From assembly GCA_900543715.1 (NCBI GenBank), contig UQSX01000078.1, positions 1 to 13,954 of the forward strand: a DNA stretch of 13,954 nucleotides, read 5' to 3'. The notes beneath the pieces were generated by a model that did no database searches, was not told the origin of the DNA, and saw only the letters and a program-made list of their open reading frames with translations. This DNA comes from an uncultured Blautia sp. GTDB lineage: Bacteria > Bacillota > Clostridia > Lachnospirales > Lachnospiraceae. This document shows positions 1 through 5,860 of this stretch, piece by piece (position 1 is the first letter of the stretch; each line of letters opens with the position of its first letter). The position numbers were made by a program, and so were the translations under genes.

Positions 1-1
1 A

Positions 2-100
2 AAATTTAAGGTTTTATCGGAATTAACAGAACATACCCTGGCAAATGAGATTGAACCGCCTAAGGAAGTCCTCCGTAAAGATATAAAATCTCCTCGCTAA
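2..100 (+). CDS. 3' end of an unidentified gene (partial)
   Basis: An open frame runs in from the left edge and stops at TAA 98-100. It gives 32 residues that begin KFKVLSELTEHTLANEIEPP and end DIKSPR. The composition is polar and charged, as in the tail of a soluble protein or cytoplasmic domain. No family can be recognised from so short a piece. It lies on the same strand as the next two small ORFs, with only 19 bases before the next start, so the three may form one transcript. That it is coding is inferred from an uninterrupted frame with reasonable codon use; 99 bases of open frame could also occur by chance. Confidence 0.45.
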   Translation, partial: KFKVLSELTEHTLANEIEPPKEVLRKDIKSPR

Positions 101-119
101 GCGGGAAAGGCTGGAAGGA

Positions 120-398
120 ATGGATATCGTATGGTCCTGGGAAGCCCAGGAAACTACAGAAGCGGAGTTCTCTTATGAAATCACATTATACAGCGGTAAA
201 TTGAAAGTAGTGCTTATTGACCCGGAAGGGGCTCTGACCACTCTGGCAGAGTGTGATTCTCCAGGGGAACTAAATGCCCAGGAAAGCATCTCCCTGGAAA
301 AGGGAGAAAGCAGGATAAAACTTGTAGCAGGAGAAGATACCAGATTTGATATACAGTTGGGGATGACAGAAGGAAGCTTTACGGAGCTGGGATTTTAA
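120..398 (+). CDS. Small hypothetical protein, 92 aa
   Basis: No family is recognised. The protein is acidic, has no signal peptide or membrane segment from the chosen start, and looks rich in beta strands: FSYEITLYSGKLKVVLIDPE at about residues 17-36, then a stretch around SRIKLVAGEDTRFDIQL at residues 64-80. Such a sequence is typical of a small extracytoplasmic beta domain in Firmicute lipoproteins, but that is inference. The start is uncertain. The ATG at 120 has a purine-rich GGGAAAGG about 9 bases upstream, yet the frame is open back to position 87, so the ORF could be the surviving C-terminal part of a longer protein whose signal sequence is lost or out of frame. The stop lies 15 bases before the lipoprotein-like ORF, suggesting co-transcription. 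Confidence 0.6.
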   Translation: MDIVWSWEAQETTEAEFSYEITLYSGKLKVVLIDPEGALTTLAECDSPGELNAQESISLEKGESRIKLVAGEDTRFDIQLGMTEGSFTELGF

Positions 399-537
399 AA
401 GAAGGGGAGGAAGTTGAAAAAGAGAATCCTATTATTGACCTGCTGTTTATTACTGGCAGCTTCAGGATGCGGAAATCAGAGAGCAGAAAGAGAAGAAGAT
501 TTGCCATGCACTCTCCAGGATATGTCATATTATAATG

Positions 538-575
538 AAAAAAGGCTGGAATTCCTTATGTGGAAGTCCAGCCTT
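538..575 (-). terminator. Rho-independent terminator of tRNA-Pro
   Basis: On the minus strand a 14-bp stem with one mismatch (arms 575-562 and 555-542) encloses a 6-base loop and is followed by six T residues at 543-538. It begins 7 bases after the tRNA 3' end, which is the expected position for tRNA termination. Confidence 0.88.
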
Positions 576-581
576 AATCTA

Positions 582-655
582 TCGGGGCAACAGGATTTGA
601 ACCTGCGACCTCACGGCCCCCAGCCGTGCGCGCTACCAAGCTACGCCATACCCCG
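582..655 (-). tRNA. tRNA-Pro (anticodon GGG)
   Basis: The 74-base minus-strand gene folds into a complete cloverleaf. It has a 7-bp acceptor stem (CGGGGTA with TGCCCCG), a D arm GCG/CGC with GG in the loop, an anticodon stem CACGG/CCGTG around loop CTGGGGG, a 5-base variable loop, and a T arm GCAGG/CCTGT with loop TTCAAAT. The anticodon GGG lies at 621-619 and reads proline codons CCC and CCU. The first pair C1-G72 and discriminator A73 are the known bacterial tRNA-Pro identity features. The 3' CCA is not encoded (TAG follows A73), so it must be added by nucleotidyltransferase. The gene has its own promoter just upstream and its own terminator, so it is a single-tRNA unit. Confidence 0.97.
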
Positions 656-670
656 CAATCAACAAATGCT

Positions 671-698
671 ATTATACCAGAATTTTTTCAAAAATCAA
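671..698 (-). promoter_or_regulatory. Promoter of tRNA-Pro
   Basis: On the minus strand there is a -35 box TTGATT (698-693), a 16-base A/T-rich spacer and a perfect -10 TATAAT (676-671), preceded by TGG that forms an extended -10. The expected start is near 664, about 9 bases before the mature tRNA end. The -35 box overlaps the stop codon of the upstream AraC-type gene. Confidence 0.88.
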
Positions 699-1552
699 CA
701 CTTTTTTAGAAAATTTTTTGGGCTGGTGCCGAAGTACTTCCGAAAGGCGCCGGAGAAGTGCTCTGGTGAAGAATAACCCAGGGTATTGGATACGGAGGTG
801 ACTGTCTGGTCCGGCTGTCCCAAAAGGACAAGAGCCCGCTCCATACGGGCCTGAGTCCGCTTTTCCAGAAAGGTCTGTCCGTAAAATTCTTTCAGGAAAC
901 GTTCTGTCTGTCTGGTGCTTAACCCTAAGCGGCGGGACAGTTCCCTAAGAGTCAGATTCTCATATTCATATAAAAAATAATCTTCTGCAATGACGGATTT
1001 TTGCAGGACCAGATTCTGAGAAGAAGAGGAATTTCCCTCACTGGCAGCGGACCGGGAACTGCGGATGCAGAGAATAAAAATCTGTTTGAGGAGGCCGCAG
1101 ATGTATTCCCCATATCCAAAGGGCTTTTTCTCCAGCTCCTCTTTCAGCTCTTCTAAAAGAGGTAGCAGACAGGAACCCTTTCTTTCCAGAATAAGATCCT
1201 GGGAGATCAGAGCAGACAGGATCGGCTTTTTTCCGCTAATGATACTGGGAAGGCAATGGTCTATATGGAAATAAAGGCAGTATTCCACCATGGGTTCTTT
1301 TTTGTGGGAAATCTCAGAATGTTCTGTGTGAGGACCTGCCATATAAAAGGTTTCCGGAGCTGTGTGAAAATATCCATCTTTTAAATGGATCTCCCCCTTC
1401 CCAGAGACGATATAGTGCAGCTCATAGCAGCCGGCGCCATGGCTGTGAAAAGGTACATGGAGTACCTGACGGCAAAGGGCAATGGTAAGGACATGGACGG
1501 GGATATTTTCAACAGTGAAAGTAAAATCCAGATTCTGGAGCAGGGTGTTCAT
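695..1552 (-). CDS. AraC-family transcriptional regulator
   Basis: This 285-residue protein has the usual two-part AraC layout. The N-terminal part (about 15-95) is a cupin-like sensor fold, with the HxH-containing stretch around residues 36-38 followed by CYELHYIVSGKGEIHL. The C-terminal 95 residues carry two helix-turn-helix units: LTLRELSRRLGLSTRQTERF at about 200-219 and TVTSVSNTLGYSSPEHFSGA at about 250-269, ending in the typical AFRKYFGTSPKNFLKK. The start ATG at 1552-1550 has AGGAGG about 8 bases upstream. The family usually binds a sugar or other small molecule and activates a nearby operon. The divergent dehydrogenase gene, 244 bases away, is the obvious target candidate, but the ligand is unknown. 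Its stop codon overlaps the tRNA-Pro promoter. Confidence 0.93.
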   Translation of the reverse strand: MNTLLQNLDFTFTVENIPVHVLTIALCRQVLHVPFHSHGAGCYELHYIVSGKGEIHLKDGYFHTAPETFYMAGPHTEHSEISHKKEPMVEYCLYFHIDHCLPSIISGKKPILSALISQDLILERKGSCLLPLLEELKEELEKKPFGYGEYICGLLKQIFILCIRSSRSAASEGNSSSSQNLVLQKSVIAEDYFLYEYENLTLRELSRRLGLSTRQTERFLKEFYGQTFLEKRTQARMERALVLLGQPDQTVTSVSNTLGYSSPEHFSGAFRKYFGTSPKNFLKKC

Positions 1553-1631
1553 TTTATTTCCTCCTGACAGGGAAGAACGTTGTTTTTAGTAATCCAACAG
1601 GCGGTTTCAGAAATTCTTCCGGTTTTCTTAC

Positions 1632-1661
1632 AGTCTATCAGGAACAGAAGAGGACAGTCAA
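1632..1661 (-). promoter_or_regulatory. Possible promoter of the AraC-family gene
   Basis: On the minus strand, TTGACT (1661-1656) and TAGACT (1637-1632) are separated by 18 bases, about 80 bases ahead of the regulator's ATG. The -35 matches consensus at five of six positions, the -10 at four of six. Confidence 0.45.
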
Positions 1662-1723
1662 GAAAGAATAGAAATAAACCTGCGAAAAGGCGACATATTT
1701 TCTGAAAGCTGTCGCTGTTCTCT

Positions 1724-1752
1724 CTTAAAAACACTCCATATAAACGTATAAT
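1724..1752 (+). promoter_or_regulatory. Probable promoter of the dehydrogenase gene
   Basis: A perfect -10 box TATAAT lies at 1747-1752, 45 bases before the ATG. The best -35 at 17-base spacing is CTTAAA, which is poor. A strong -10 with a weak -35 fits a promoter that needs an activator, and the divergent AraC-type gene would supply one. That link is inference. Confidence 0.6.
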
Positions 1753-1796
1753 AAAGATAAATGAAAACCTGAGAAAATATAGAGGAGGATTTTAAG

Positions 1797-2849
1797 ATGG
1801 GTACAATGGAAGGTGCGATCCTGCCAGGCAACAGCACAGTGGAACTGAGAGATTTTGAAATTCTAAAGCCGGGATTCGGCCAGGTGCTGATAAAAACTAT
1901 GGCATCTACTATCTGCGGCAGCGATATCCGCTGTATTTACCGGGAACATGTGGGAAAAGGACCGGAGGCTTATATCCCAGGAACCATTGCAGGTCATGAA
2001 CCCTGCGGGCAGATCGTAGAGGAAGGTCAGGGACTGCGGCGGTTTAAGAAAGGAGACAGGGTCATTGTCTATCATATTTCAGGCTGCGGTGTCTGCCATG
2101 ACTGCAGGAAGGGGTATTATATATCCTGCAAGAGCCAGTACAGAAGAGCCTATGGCTGGCAGAGAGACGGAGGTATGGCGCCTTATATCCTTGCAGAGGA
2201 AAAAGACCTGATCCCATTACCGGAACCGCTGACCTACAAGGACGGCGCTCAGGTGGCCTGTGGGTTTGGAACCGTTTATGAAGCCATTGAGAAAATAGGC
2301 ATTTCCGGAAATCATACAGTGCTGGTTACGGGACTGGGACCAGTGGGACTTGCTGCTTTAATGCTTGCCAGAGCTATGGGCGCAGATAAATTGATCGGTG
2401 TGGAGATGAATGACTACCGGATTAATCTGGCGAAAAAACTAGGACTTGCAGACTTGATCATTAAGCCGGGAGAGGAAGCTTTAGAAGAAATCCTAGAGGC
2501 TACAGGGGGACATGGAGCAGAGCGGGCCATTGATGCCAGCGCCAATGACCAGGCCCGGCAGCTTGCGGTCCGGGGAACCAGAGACTGGGGAAGGATTGCT
2601 TTTGTAGGGGAAGGAGGTACCAGCACCCTGAATCCCAGCCCGGATATGATCCATGGACAGAAAACTATTTATGGCTCCTGGGTAACTTCTCTCTGGAAAA
2701 TGGAAGAACTGACAGAGCACCTGGTACGGTGGAACATTCACCCGGAAAAGCTGATCACTCATGAGTTTCCTCTGGAAAAGGCCGGAGAGGCTTATGCTCT
2801 GATGGCAGGTGGAAACTGCGGCAAAGTTGCAGTTGTTTTTGAAAAATAG
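1797..2849 (+). CDS. Zinc-dependent medium-chain alcohol/polyol dehydrogenase
   Basis: This 350-residue protein has the classic length and layout of the zinc-containing medium-chain dehydrogenase family. The catalytic zinc ligands are visible as Cys40 (TICGSD), His67-Glu68 (GHEPCG) and Cys155 (ACGFGT). The structural zinc ligands Cys97, Cys100, Cys103 and Cys111 have the standard spacing. A Rossmann NAD(P) motif GLGPVG lies at 179-184, with Glu203 at the end of the next strand (LIGVEMND), which favours NAD over NADP. The family oxidises alcohols, sugar alcohols or threonine, and the substrate cannot be told from the sequence. AGGAGG lies 8 bases ahead of the first ATG; a second ATG at 1806 is less well placed. 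It stands alone, divergent from an AraC-type regulator, and so is probably an inducible catabolic enzyme. A strong hairpin follows. Confidence 0.93.
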   Translation: MGTMEGAILPGNSTVELRDFEILKPGFGQVLIKTMASTICGSDIRCIYREHVGKGPEAYIPGTIAGHEPCGQIVEEGQGLRRFKKGDRVIVYHISGCGVCHDCRKGYYISCKSQYRRAYGWQRDGGMAPYILAEEKDLIPLPEPLTYKDGAQVACGFGTVYEAIEKIGISGNHTVLVTGLGPVGLAALMLARAMGADKLIGVEMNDYRINLAKKLGLADLIIKPGEEALEEILEATGGHGAERAIDASANDQARQLAVRGTRDWGRIAFVGEGGTSTLNPSPDMIHGQKTIYGSWVTSLWKMEELTEHLVRWNIHPEKLITHEFPLEKAGEAYALMAGGNCGKVAVVFEK

Positions 2850-2887
2850 ACAGAAAAGGAGCTGGACACAGGTAAAGGTACAGGGGG

Positions 2888-2900
2888 CTGTCGGAGACAG
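2888..2900 (+). other. Small perfect hairpin, dehydrogenase 3' UTR
   Basis: CTGTC and GACAG form a 5-bp perfect inverted repeat around GGA, 38 bases after the dehydrogenase stop. There is no T tract, so it is not a terminator by itself. Confidence 0.35.
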
Positions 2901-2920
2901 GAAAAGATATAAACACATAC

Positions 2921-2964
2921 AGAAAACCGGGAAAGCAGAAAAAATCTGTTTTTCTGGTTTTTCT
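2921..2964 (+). terminator. Long imperfect hairpin, likely dehydrogenase terminator
   Basis: The arms 2921-2939 and 2945-2964 can pair over about 18 bp, counting a few G-T pairs and one bulged T, around an A5 loop. The right arm is T-rich and six T residues follow at 2971-2976. It lies between the dehydrogenase and the promoter of the next operon, where a terminator is expected. The T tract is not directly attached to the stem, so termination efficiency is uncertain. Confidence 0.6.
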
Positions 2965-2965
2965 A

Positions 2966-2994
2966 TTGACTTTTTTCATGCTTAGTGATATGGT
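2966..2994 (+). promoter_or_regulatory. Promoter of the GntR-ABC operon
   Basis: TTGACT (2966-2971), a 17-base spacer and TATGGT (2989-2994) form a good sigma-A type promoter about 118 bases upstream of the regulator's start. The -10 box lies inside the left arm of the palindrome at 2988-3019. Confidence 0.65.
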
Positions 2995-3019
2995 TAATTA
3001 CACAAGTAATGAACCATAT
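2988..3019 (+). promoter_or_regulatory. Operator-like palindrome, probable GntR-regulator binding site
   Basis: A 32-base imperfect palindrome has arms ATATGGTTAATTAC and GTAATGAACCATAT with one mismatch and a 4-base centre ACAA. It covers the -10 box and transcription start region of the operon promoter. GntR-type repressors, including the YtrA group, bind such dyads next to their own promoters. Autorepression is inferred. Confidence 0.65.
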
Positions 3020-3111
3020 AAGTAATAGGCCAAAATGTAGGGAAAGATTCAGAGAAGAAACAAAAAAGAATTTATGGGTCCATAGACAGAATAGAAAGGA
3101 TGTGAGAAATC

Positions 3112-3492
3112 TTGCAGGAACTTTTGAATCAGGAGAAATCGATTTATCTTCAGATTAAGGAAATGATTGAAAGAGATATCCTGAGGGATATTCTCCTGGA
3201 AGAGGAAAGAGTGCCCAGCACCAATGAGCTGGCGAAACTTTACGCCATTAATCCGGCCACAGCAGCTAAGGGTGTGAATCTTTTAGTAGACGAAGGTATT
3301 TTGTATAAGAAAAGGGGAATCGGTATGTTTGTAGCGGCAGGCGCCAAGGAGGCGATCCGAAAGAAAAGAAGAGAACATTTTTTTGAAGACTATGTAAAAG
3401 CCATGTTGGCAGAGGCAGCTAATCTGGGGATCAGCAAAGAGGAACTGATTGAAATGATCGCATGGAATCAGGGAGGGAAAGAGAATGAGTGA
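3112..3492 (+). CDS. GntR-family (YtrA/YhcF-like) transcriptional regulator
   Basis: This 126-residue protein consists of a winged helix-turn-helix at about residues 9-75 (IYLQIKEMIE, VPSTNELAKLYAINPATAAK, then wing residues ILYKKRGIGMFV) and a short helical tail. The tail is far shorter than the ligand domains of FadR or HutC types. This is the YtrA-like size and pattern, known for regulators of ABC transporter operons in Firmicutes that respond to cell-envelope stress. The start is TTG at 3112. The only nearby ATG, at 3100, is followed at once by TGA, and AAGGA lies 11 bases upstream of the TTG. The 3' end overlaps the next gene by 8 bases, indicating translational coupling with the ATPase. 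It probably represses the operon through the palindrome at 2988-3019. Confidence 0.93.
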   Translation: MQELLNQEKSIYLQIKEMIERDILRDILLEEERVPSTNELAKLYAINPATAAKGVNLLVDEGILYKKRGIGMFVAAGAKEAIRKKRREHFFEDYVKAMLAEAANLGISKEELIEMIAWNQGGKENE

Positions 3493-4366
3493 AAAAATTT
3501 TACAATGCAGGGGAATTGTTAAACAATACAGGAAACAGGAAGTGCTCCACAATATAGACCTGACTCTGGAACAGGGGAAGATTTACGGCCTCATCGGGAG
3601 AAATGGCGCCGGGAAGACTACGCTGCTGTCTATTCTTTCCGCTCAGAATCCGGCCACTTCAGGAGAAGTTTTTTTAAATGAGGAAAAGGTATGGGAGAAT
3701 TCCAGGGCCCTTGAGGAGATTTTCTTTTCCAGAGAAATAAGTCCCAATGCAGTGGGAGATTCCTCTGGTCTTAGGGTAAAGGATTATCTGGAAATGGCAG
3801 AGGCCTATCTGCCTAAATGGGATAAGAATATGGCAGAAGAATTAGTAGAACTGTTTCATCTGGATAAAAAGAAAAAGACATTGAAGCTGTCTAAGGGCAT
3901 GCTTTCCATGCTTTCTATTGTGCTGGCACTGGCCAGCAAGGCGGAATTTACTTTTCTGGATGAACCGGTTTCCGGCCTGGATGTAGTGGCCCGGGAACAG
4001 TTTTATAGACTCTTACTGGAAGAGTTTACAGAAAGCGGCAGGACTTTTGTTATCTCTACTCATATCATTGAGGAAGCGGCAGATCTGTTTGAAGAAGTAA
4101 TCTTTCTCCATGAGGGAAGAATTCTTTTGAAAGAAAATACCCAGGAACTGCTGGAGCACAGTATCTATGTCAGCGGCAGAGCAGAGGAAGTAGATGAGGC
4201 AGTTAAAGGAAAAGAAATCCATCACCAGGAAATCTTAGGCAGGAGCAAAAGTGTTATGGTCAGGCTGAAAGAGGGAGAAACCCTGAACCAGACCCAGGGA
4301 ATCACACTGCAGCCAATGAACCTTCAGAAGGTATTTGTTTCTTTGTGCGCCGGGGAGGAAGAGTGA
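3485..4366 (+). CDS. ABC transporter ATP-binding protein
   Basis: This 293-residue cytoplasmic ATPase has Walker A GRNGAGKT at 38-45, Walker B FTFLDE at 155-160, D-loop SGLD at 163-166 and H-loop His193 (STH), so ATP binding and hydrolysis residues are intact. The signature motif is a divergent LSKGM at 135-139 instead of LSGGQ. The segment where the Q-loop is expected (about 78-90, EIFFSREISP) shows no clear Gln. Both deviations are common in the small Firmicute ATPases paired with YtrA-type regulators. About 80 C-terminal residues after the core form an extra domain. It overlaps the regulator gene by 8 bases and precedes two membrane proteins, which should be its permease partners. The substrate is unknown; export or drug and envelope-stress response is plausible from the family. 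Confidence 0.94.
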   Translation: MSEKILQCRGIVKQYRKQEVLHNIDLTLEQGKIYGLIGRNGAGKTTLLSILSAQNPATSGEVFLNEEKVWENSRALEEIFFSREISPNAVGDSSGLRVKDYLEMAEAYLPKWDKNMAEELVELFHLDKKKKTLKLSKGMLSMLSIVLALASKAEFTFLDEPVSGLDVVAREQFYRLLLEEFTESGRTFVISTHIIEEAADLFEEVIFLHEGRILLKENTQELLEHSIYVSGRAEEVDEAVKGKEIHHQEILGRSKSVMVRLKEGETLNQTQGITLQPMNLQKVFVSLCAGEEE

Positions 4367-4367
4367 T

Positions 4368-5048
4368 ATGAAGAGAGGTAAGAGAATCCTAAAAGTCGTA
4401 TGGGAGAATGTCTGGGTGGGATCAGGTATGGTTTTCCTACTATGCATAGCACAGTTTTTCCGTCTTTCCCAGCGGAACCTGGAAAGTGTGAAAGAAATTG
4501 CAGGCTCTATGTTTGCAGGGGGACTTGTCATAGTGTCAGCGGCTACTTTAATGCTTATGGTCTATTCCAGATATAGCGTATATGAACCTTTGAAAATTTT
4601 TATGGGATATACCAGAAAAAAATCATTTGAGGATATGCAGTTTGCCAAGCTGCTCAGCGCTCTTTTCATAGCCCTTATTTCCGCAGCGGCTGTTGCGTTT
4701 GGAAGGTGGCCTTCTGTGAAAACAGAAGATTTGACCATGGTCTTCTGGGGCTTTGTGCTGATGATGCTGGTACAGGGAGCCGTGGAGCTGCTGACAATCC
4801 TCTATCTAAAGACCAGAAAACAGTGGATCGTCTTGGCTGCTATAGTAGTTGCCTGCGCCGGTATCGGGGGATTTGTGGGTTATAACGTTATGGCCATCAT
4901 AGATGCAGAGGATATCATTGAGATACAGATGTCGTTCTTGTTTTTACAGGAAAATCCGCTGCTCTGGCTGCTGGTTTTTATAGTAGTCTATCATCTTATG
5001 GAATACTTTTCCTGGAAGCTGTTGAAAAATCTGGAAATTCGCATATAG
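4368..5048 (+). CDS. ABC transporter membrane protein 1
   Basis: From the ATG at 4368 the protein has 226 residues and about six hydrophobic segments, near residues 13-31, 48-67, 94-112, 122-147, 152-176 and 197-216. The basic N-terminus MKRGKRILK fits a cytoplasmic start. No named family motif is recognised. The frame is open further back to a TTG at 4335, but the ATG is preferred because GGGGAGGAAGAG lies just upstream and it starts one base after the ATPase stop. After the second membrane segment it has GYTRKK, which resembles GHTRKE at the same place in the next protein, so the two are probably diverged paralogues that form a heterodimeric channel with the ATPase. Substrate unknown. Confidence 0.85.
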   Translation: MKRGKRILKVVWENVWVGSGMVFLLCIAQFFRLSQRNLESVKEIAGSMFAGGLVIVSAATLMLMVYSRYSVYEPLKIFMGYTRKKSFEDMQFAKLLSALFIALISAAAVAFGRWPSVKTEDLTMVFWGFVLMMLVQGAVELLTILYLKTRKQWIVLAAIVVACAGIGGFVGYNVMAIIDAEDIIEIQMSFLFLQENPLLWLLVFIVVYHLMEYFSWKLLKNLEIRI

Positions 5049-5063
5049 CAGGAGGTGGAGAGT

Positions 5064-5771
5064 ATGTGGAAAAGCGTAAGAGCACTTTGGAAGATCAGGA
5101 AAAAGGAGTTTTATATCTATATTTCACTGACTGGAATAGTATGGATTTTTGGAAACCTGTTTACCGGAGCCATGAAAGCAGGGACGCAGCTGCCTGGGGC
5201 TCTGCCTTTCGCCACCATGCTGGCTGCTTTTGGAGGCATAATCATGTGCGTTATAGGCTTTGGCACAGAGGTATTCTATGGATATGATTTTTATCTGCGT
5301 TTTGGTCATACCAGAAAGGAATTTCTTTTTGTATCAGGCATTGTGACCTTTTTTCAGAGTCTGATCATGGTTGTGGAACTGAAGATTTTTCTGGAACTGG
5401 AAATGCTGATTTCTCATAGTCTCTTTTCCGGCTCTCCGGGGACCAGACAACTGGAGACTGCGATCAGTATTTTTTCAGATTATGTATCTATACCCTGGCT
5501 TCCAGTCTATGGGCTGCTGATCACAGGACTGTCCTGTGCAGGAGGGGCATTTATCCATCGGTTTCACACAAGAGGCGGCTGGATACTGGTCTTTTTATGG
5601 CTTCTGGCGGCTGGAGTACTGCCGAAGATTATTCAGACACCCTGGTTTCATGAAGCGGCAGGGAATATTCTGAAAACTGCCATGGTTATACAGTTGTTTT
5701 TCGGAGCGCTTATAGGAGGCGCACTGTATCTGGCAGGGGTATTTGGGCTTCGGAAAGCAGGCGTAAACTGA
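5064..5771 (+). CDS. ABC transporter membrane protein 2
   Basis: This 235-residue protein has about six hydrophobic segments, near residues 17-35, 48-69, 88-108, 145-165, 171-190 and 205-227. The start is ATG 5064, because AGGAGG at 5050-5055 sits 8 bases ahead; the alternative GTG at 5055 would lie inside that ribosome site. It carries GHTRKE at about 81-86, matching the GYTRKK of the upstream protein. It is the last gene of the four-gene regulator-ATPase-permease-permease operon, 15 bases after the previous stop. No clear terminator hairpin follows before the leuA promoter, so some read-through into leuA is possible. Role as a permease subunit is inferred from topology and context; the transported compound is unknown. 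Confidence 0.85.
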   Translation: MWKSVRALWKIRKKEFYIYISLTGIVWIFGNLFTGAMKAGTQLPGALPFATMLAAFGGIIMCVIGFGTEVFYGYDFYLRFGHTRKEFLFVSGIVTFFQSLIMVVELKIFLELEMLISHSLFSGSPGTRQLETAISIFSDYVSIPWLPVYGLLITGLSCAGGAFIHRFHTRGGWILVFLWLLAAGVLPKIIQTPWFHEAAGNILKTAMVIQLFFGALIGGALYLAGVFGLRKAGVN

Positions 5772-5774
5772 GTA

Positions 5775-5783
5775 AATTCCTCC
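5775..5783 (+). promoter_or_regulatory. Possible anti-Shine-Dalgarno element upstream of leuA
   Basis: AATTCCTCC here is a perfect 9-base complement of GGAGGAATT at 5847-5855, the leuA ribosome site. It lies upstream of the leuA promoter, so it would be present only in read-through RNA from the ABC operon, where it could block leuA translation. Function is inference. Confidence 0.3.
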
Positions 5784-5790
5784 AAAAGAA

Positions 5791-5819
5791 TTGACGTTTT
5801 CACCGGAAAATGGTATCTT
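5791..5819 (+). promoter_or_regulatory. Promoter of leuA
   Basis: TTGACG (5791-5796), a 17-base spacer and TATCTT (5814-5819) with an upstream TGG forming an extended -10. The predicted leader is only about 35 bases, too short for a T-box or leader-peptide attenuator. Confidence 0.75.
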
Positions 5820-5860
5820 AATAAGAAGCTATTGTAAAGTGGAATGGGAGGAATTGAAGA

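Larger units (their letters stand above)
414..776 (+). pseudogene. Lipoprotein signal-peptide ORF, probably truncated remnant
   Basis: The ORF starts at TTG with GGGGAGG at 404-410. The first 20 residues are a clear bacterial lipoprotein signal: positive MKKR, a hydrophobic core LLLTCCLLL, and a lipobox AASGC with Cys19 as the lipidation site. After about residue 40 the frame is no longer protein-like. It translates the antisense of the tRNA-Pro terminator and then of the tRNA itself (residues about 57-81), and next runs into A/T-rich promoter DNA and the 3' end of the convergent AraC-type gene. A real mature domain is therefore not visible. The likely explanation is a lipoprotein gene that lost its 3' part, with only the signal and roughly 20 further residues left. 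A genuine very short lipoprotein cannot be excluded. It would be the third member of the small gene cluster at the left edge. Confidence 0.5.

Noticed and set aside
1549..1734. 61-residue minus-strand ORF ahead of the AraC-type gene
   Set aside because: It occupies the divergent promoter region, has no ribosome site or family features, and overlaps the regulator start; probably chance.
2493..2979. Minus-strand ORFs across the dehydrogenase 3' end and the following gap
   Set aside because: They are Phe/Cys/Leu-rich shadows of purine-rich coding DNA and read across the terminator hairpin and promoter.
5820..5860. T-box or leader-peptide control of leuA
   Set aside because: The predicted leader is only about 35 bases, with no specifier loop, no T-box sequence and no leucine-rich small ORF.
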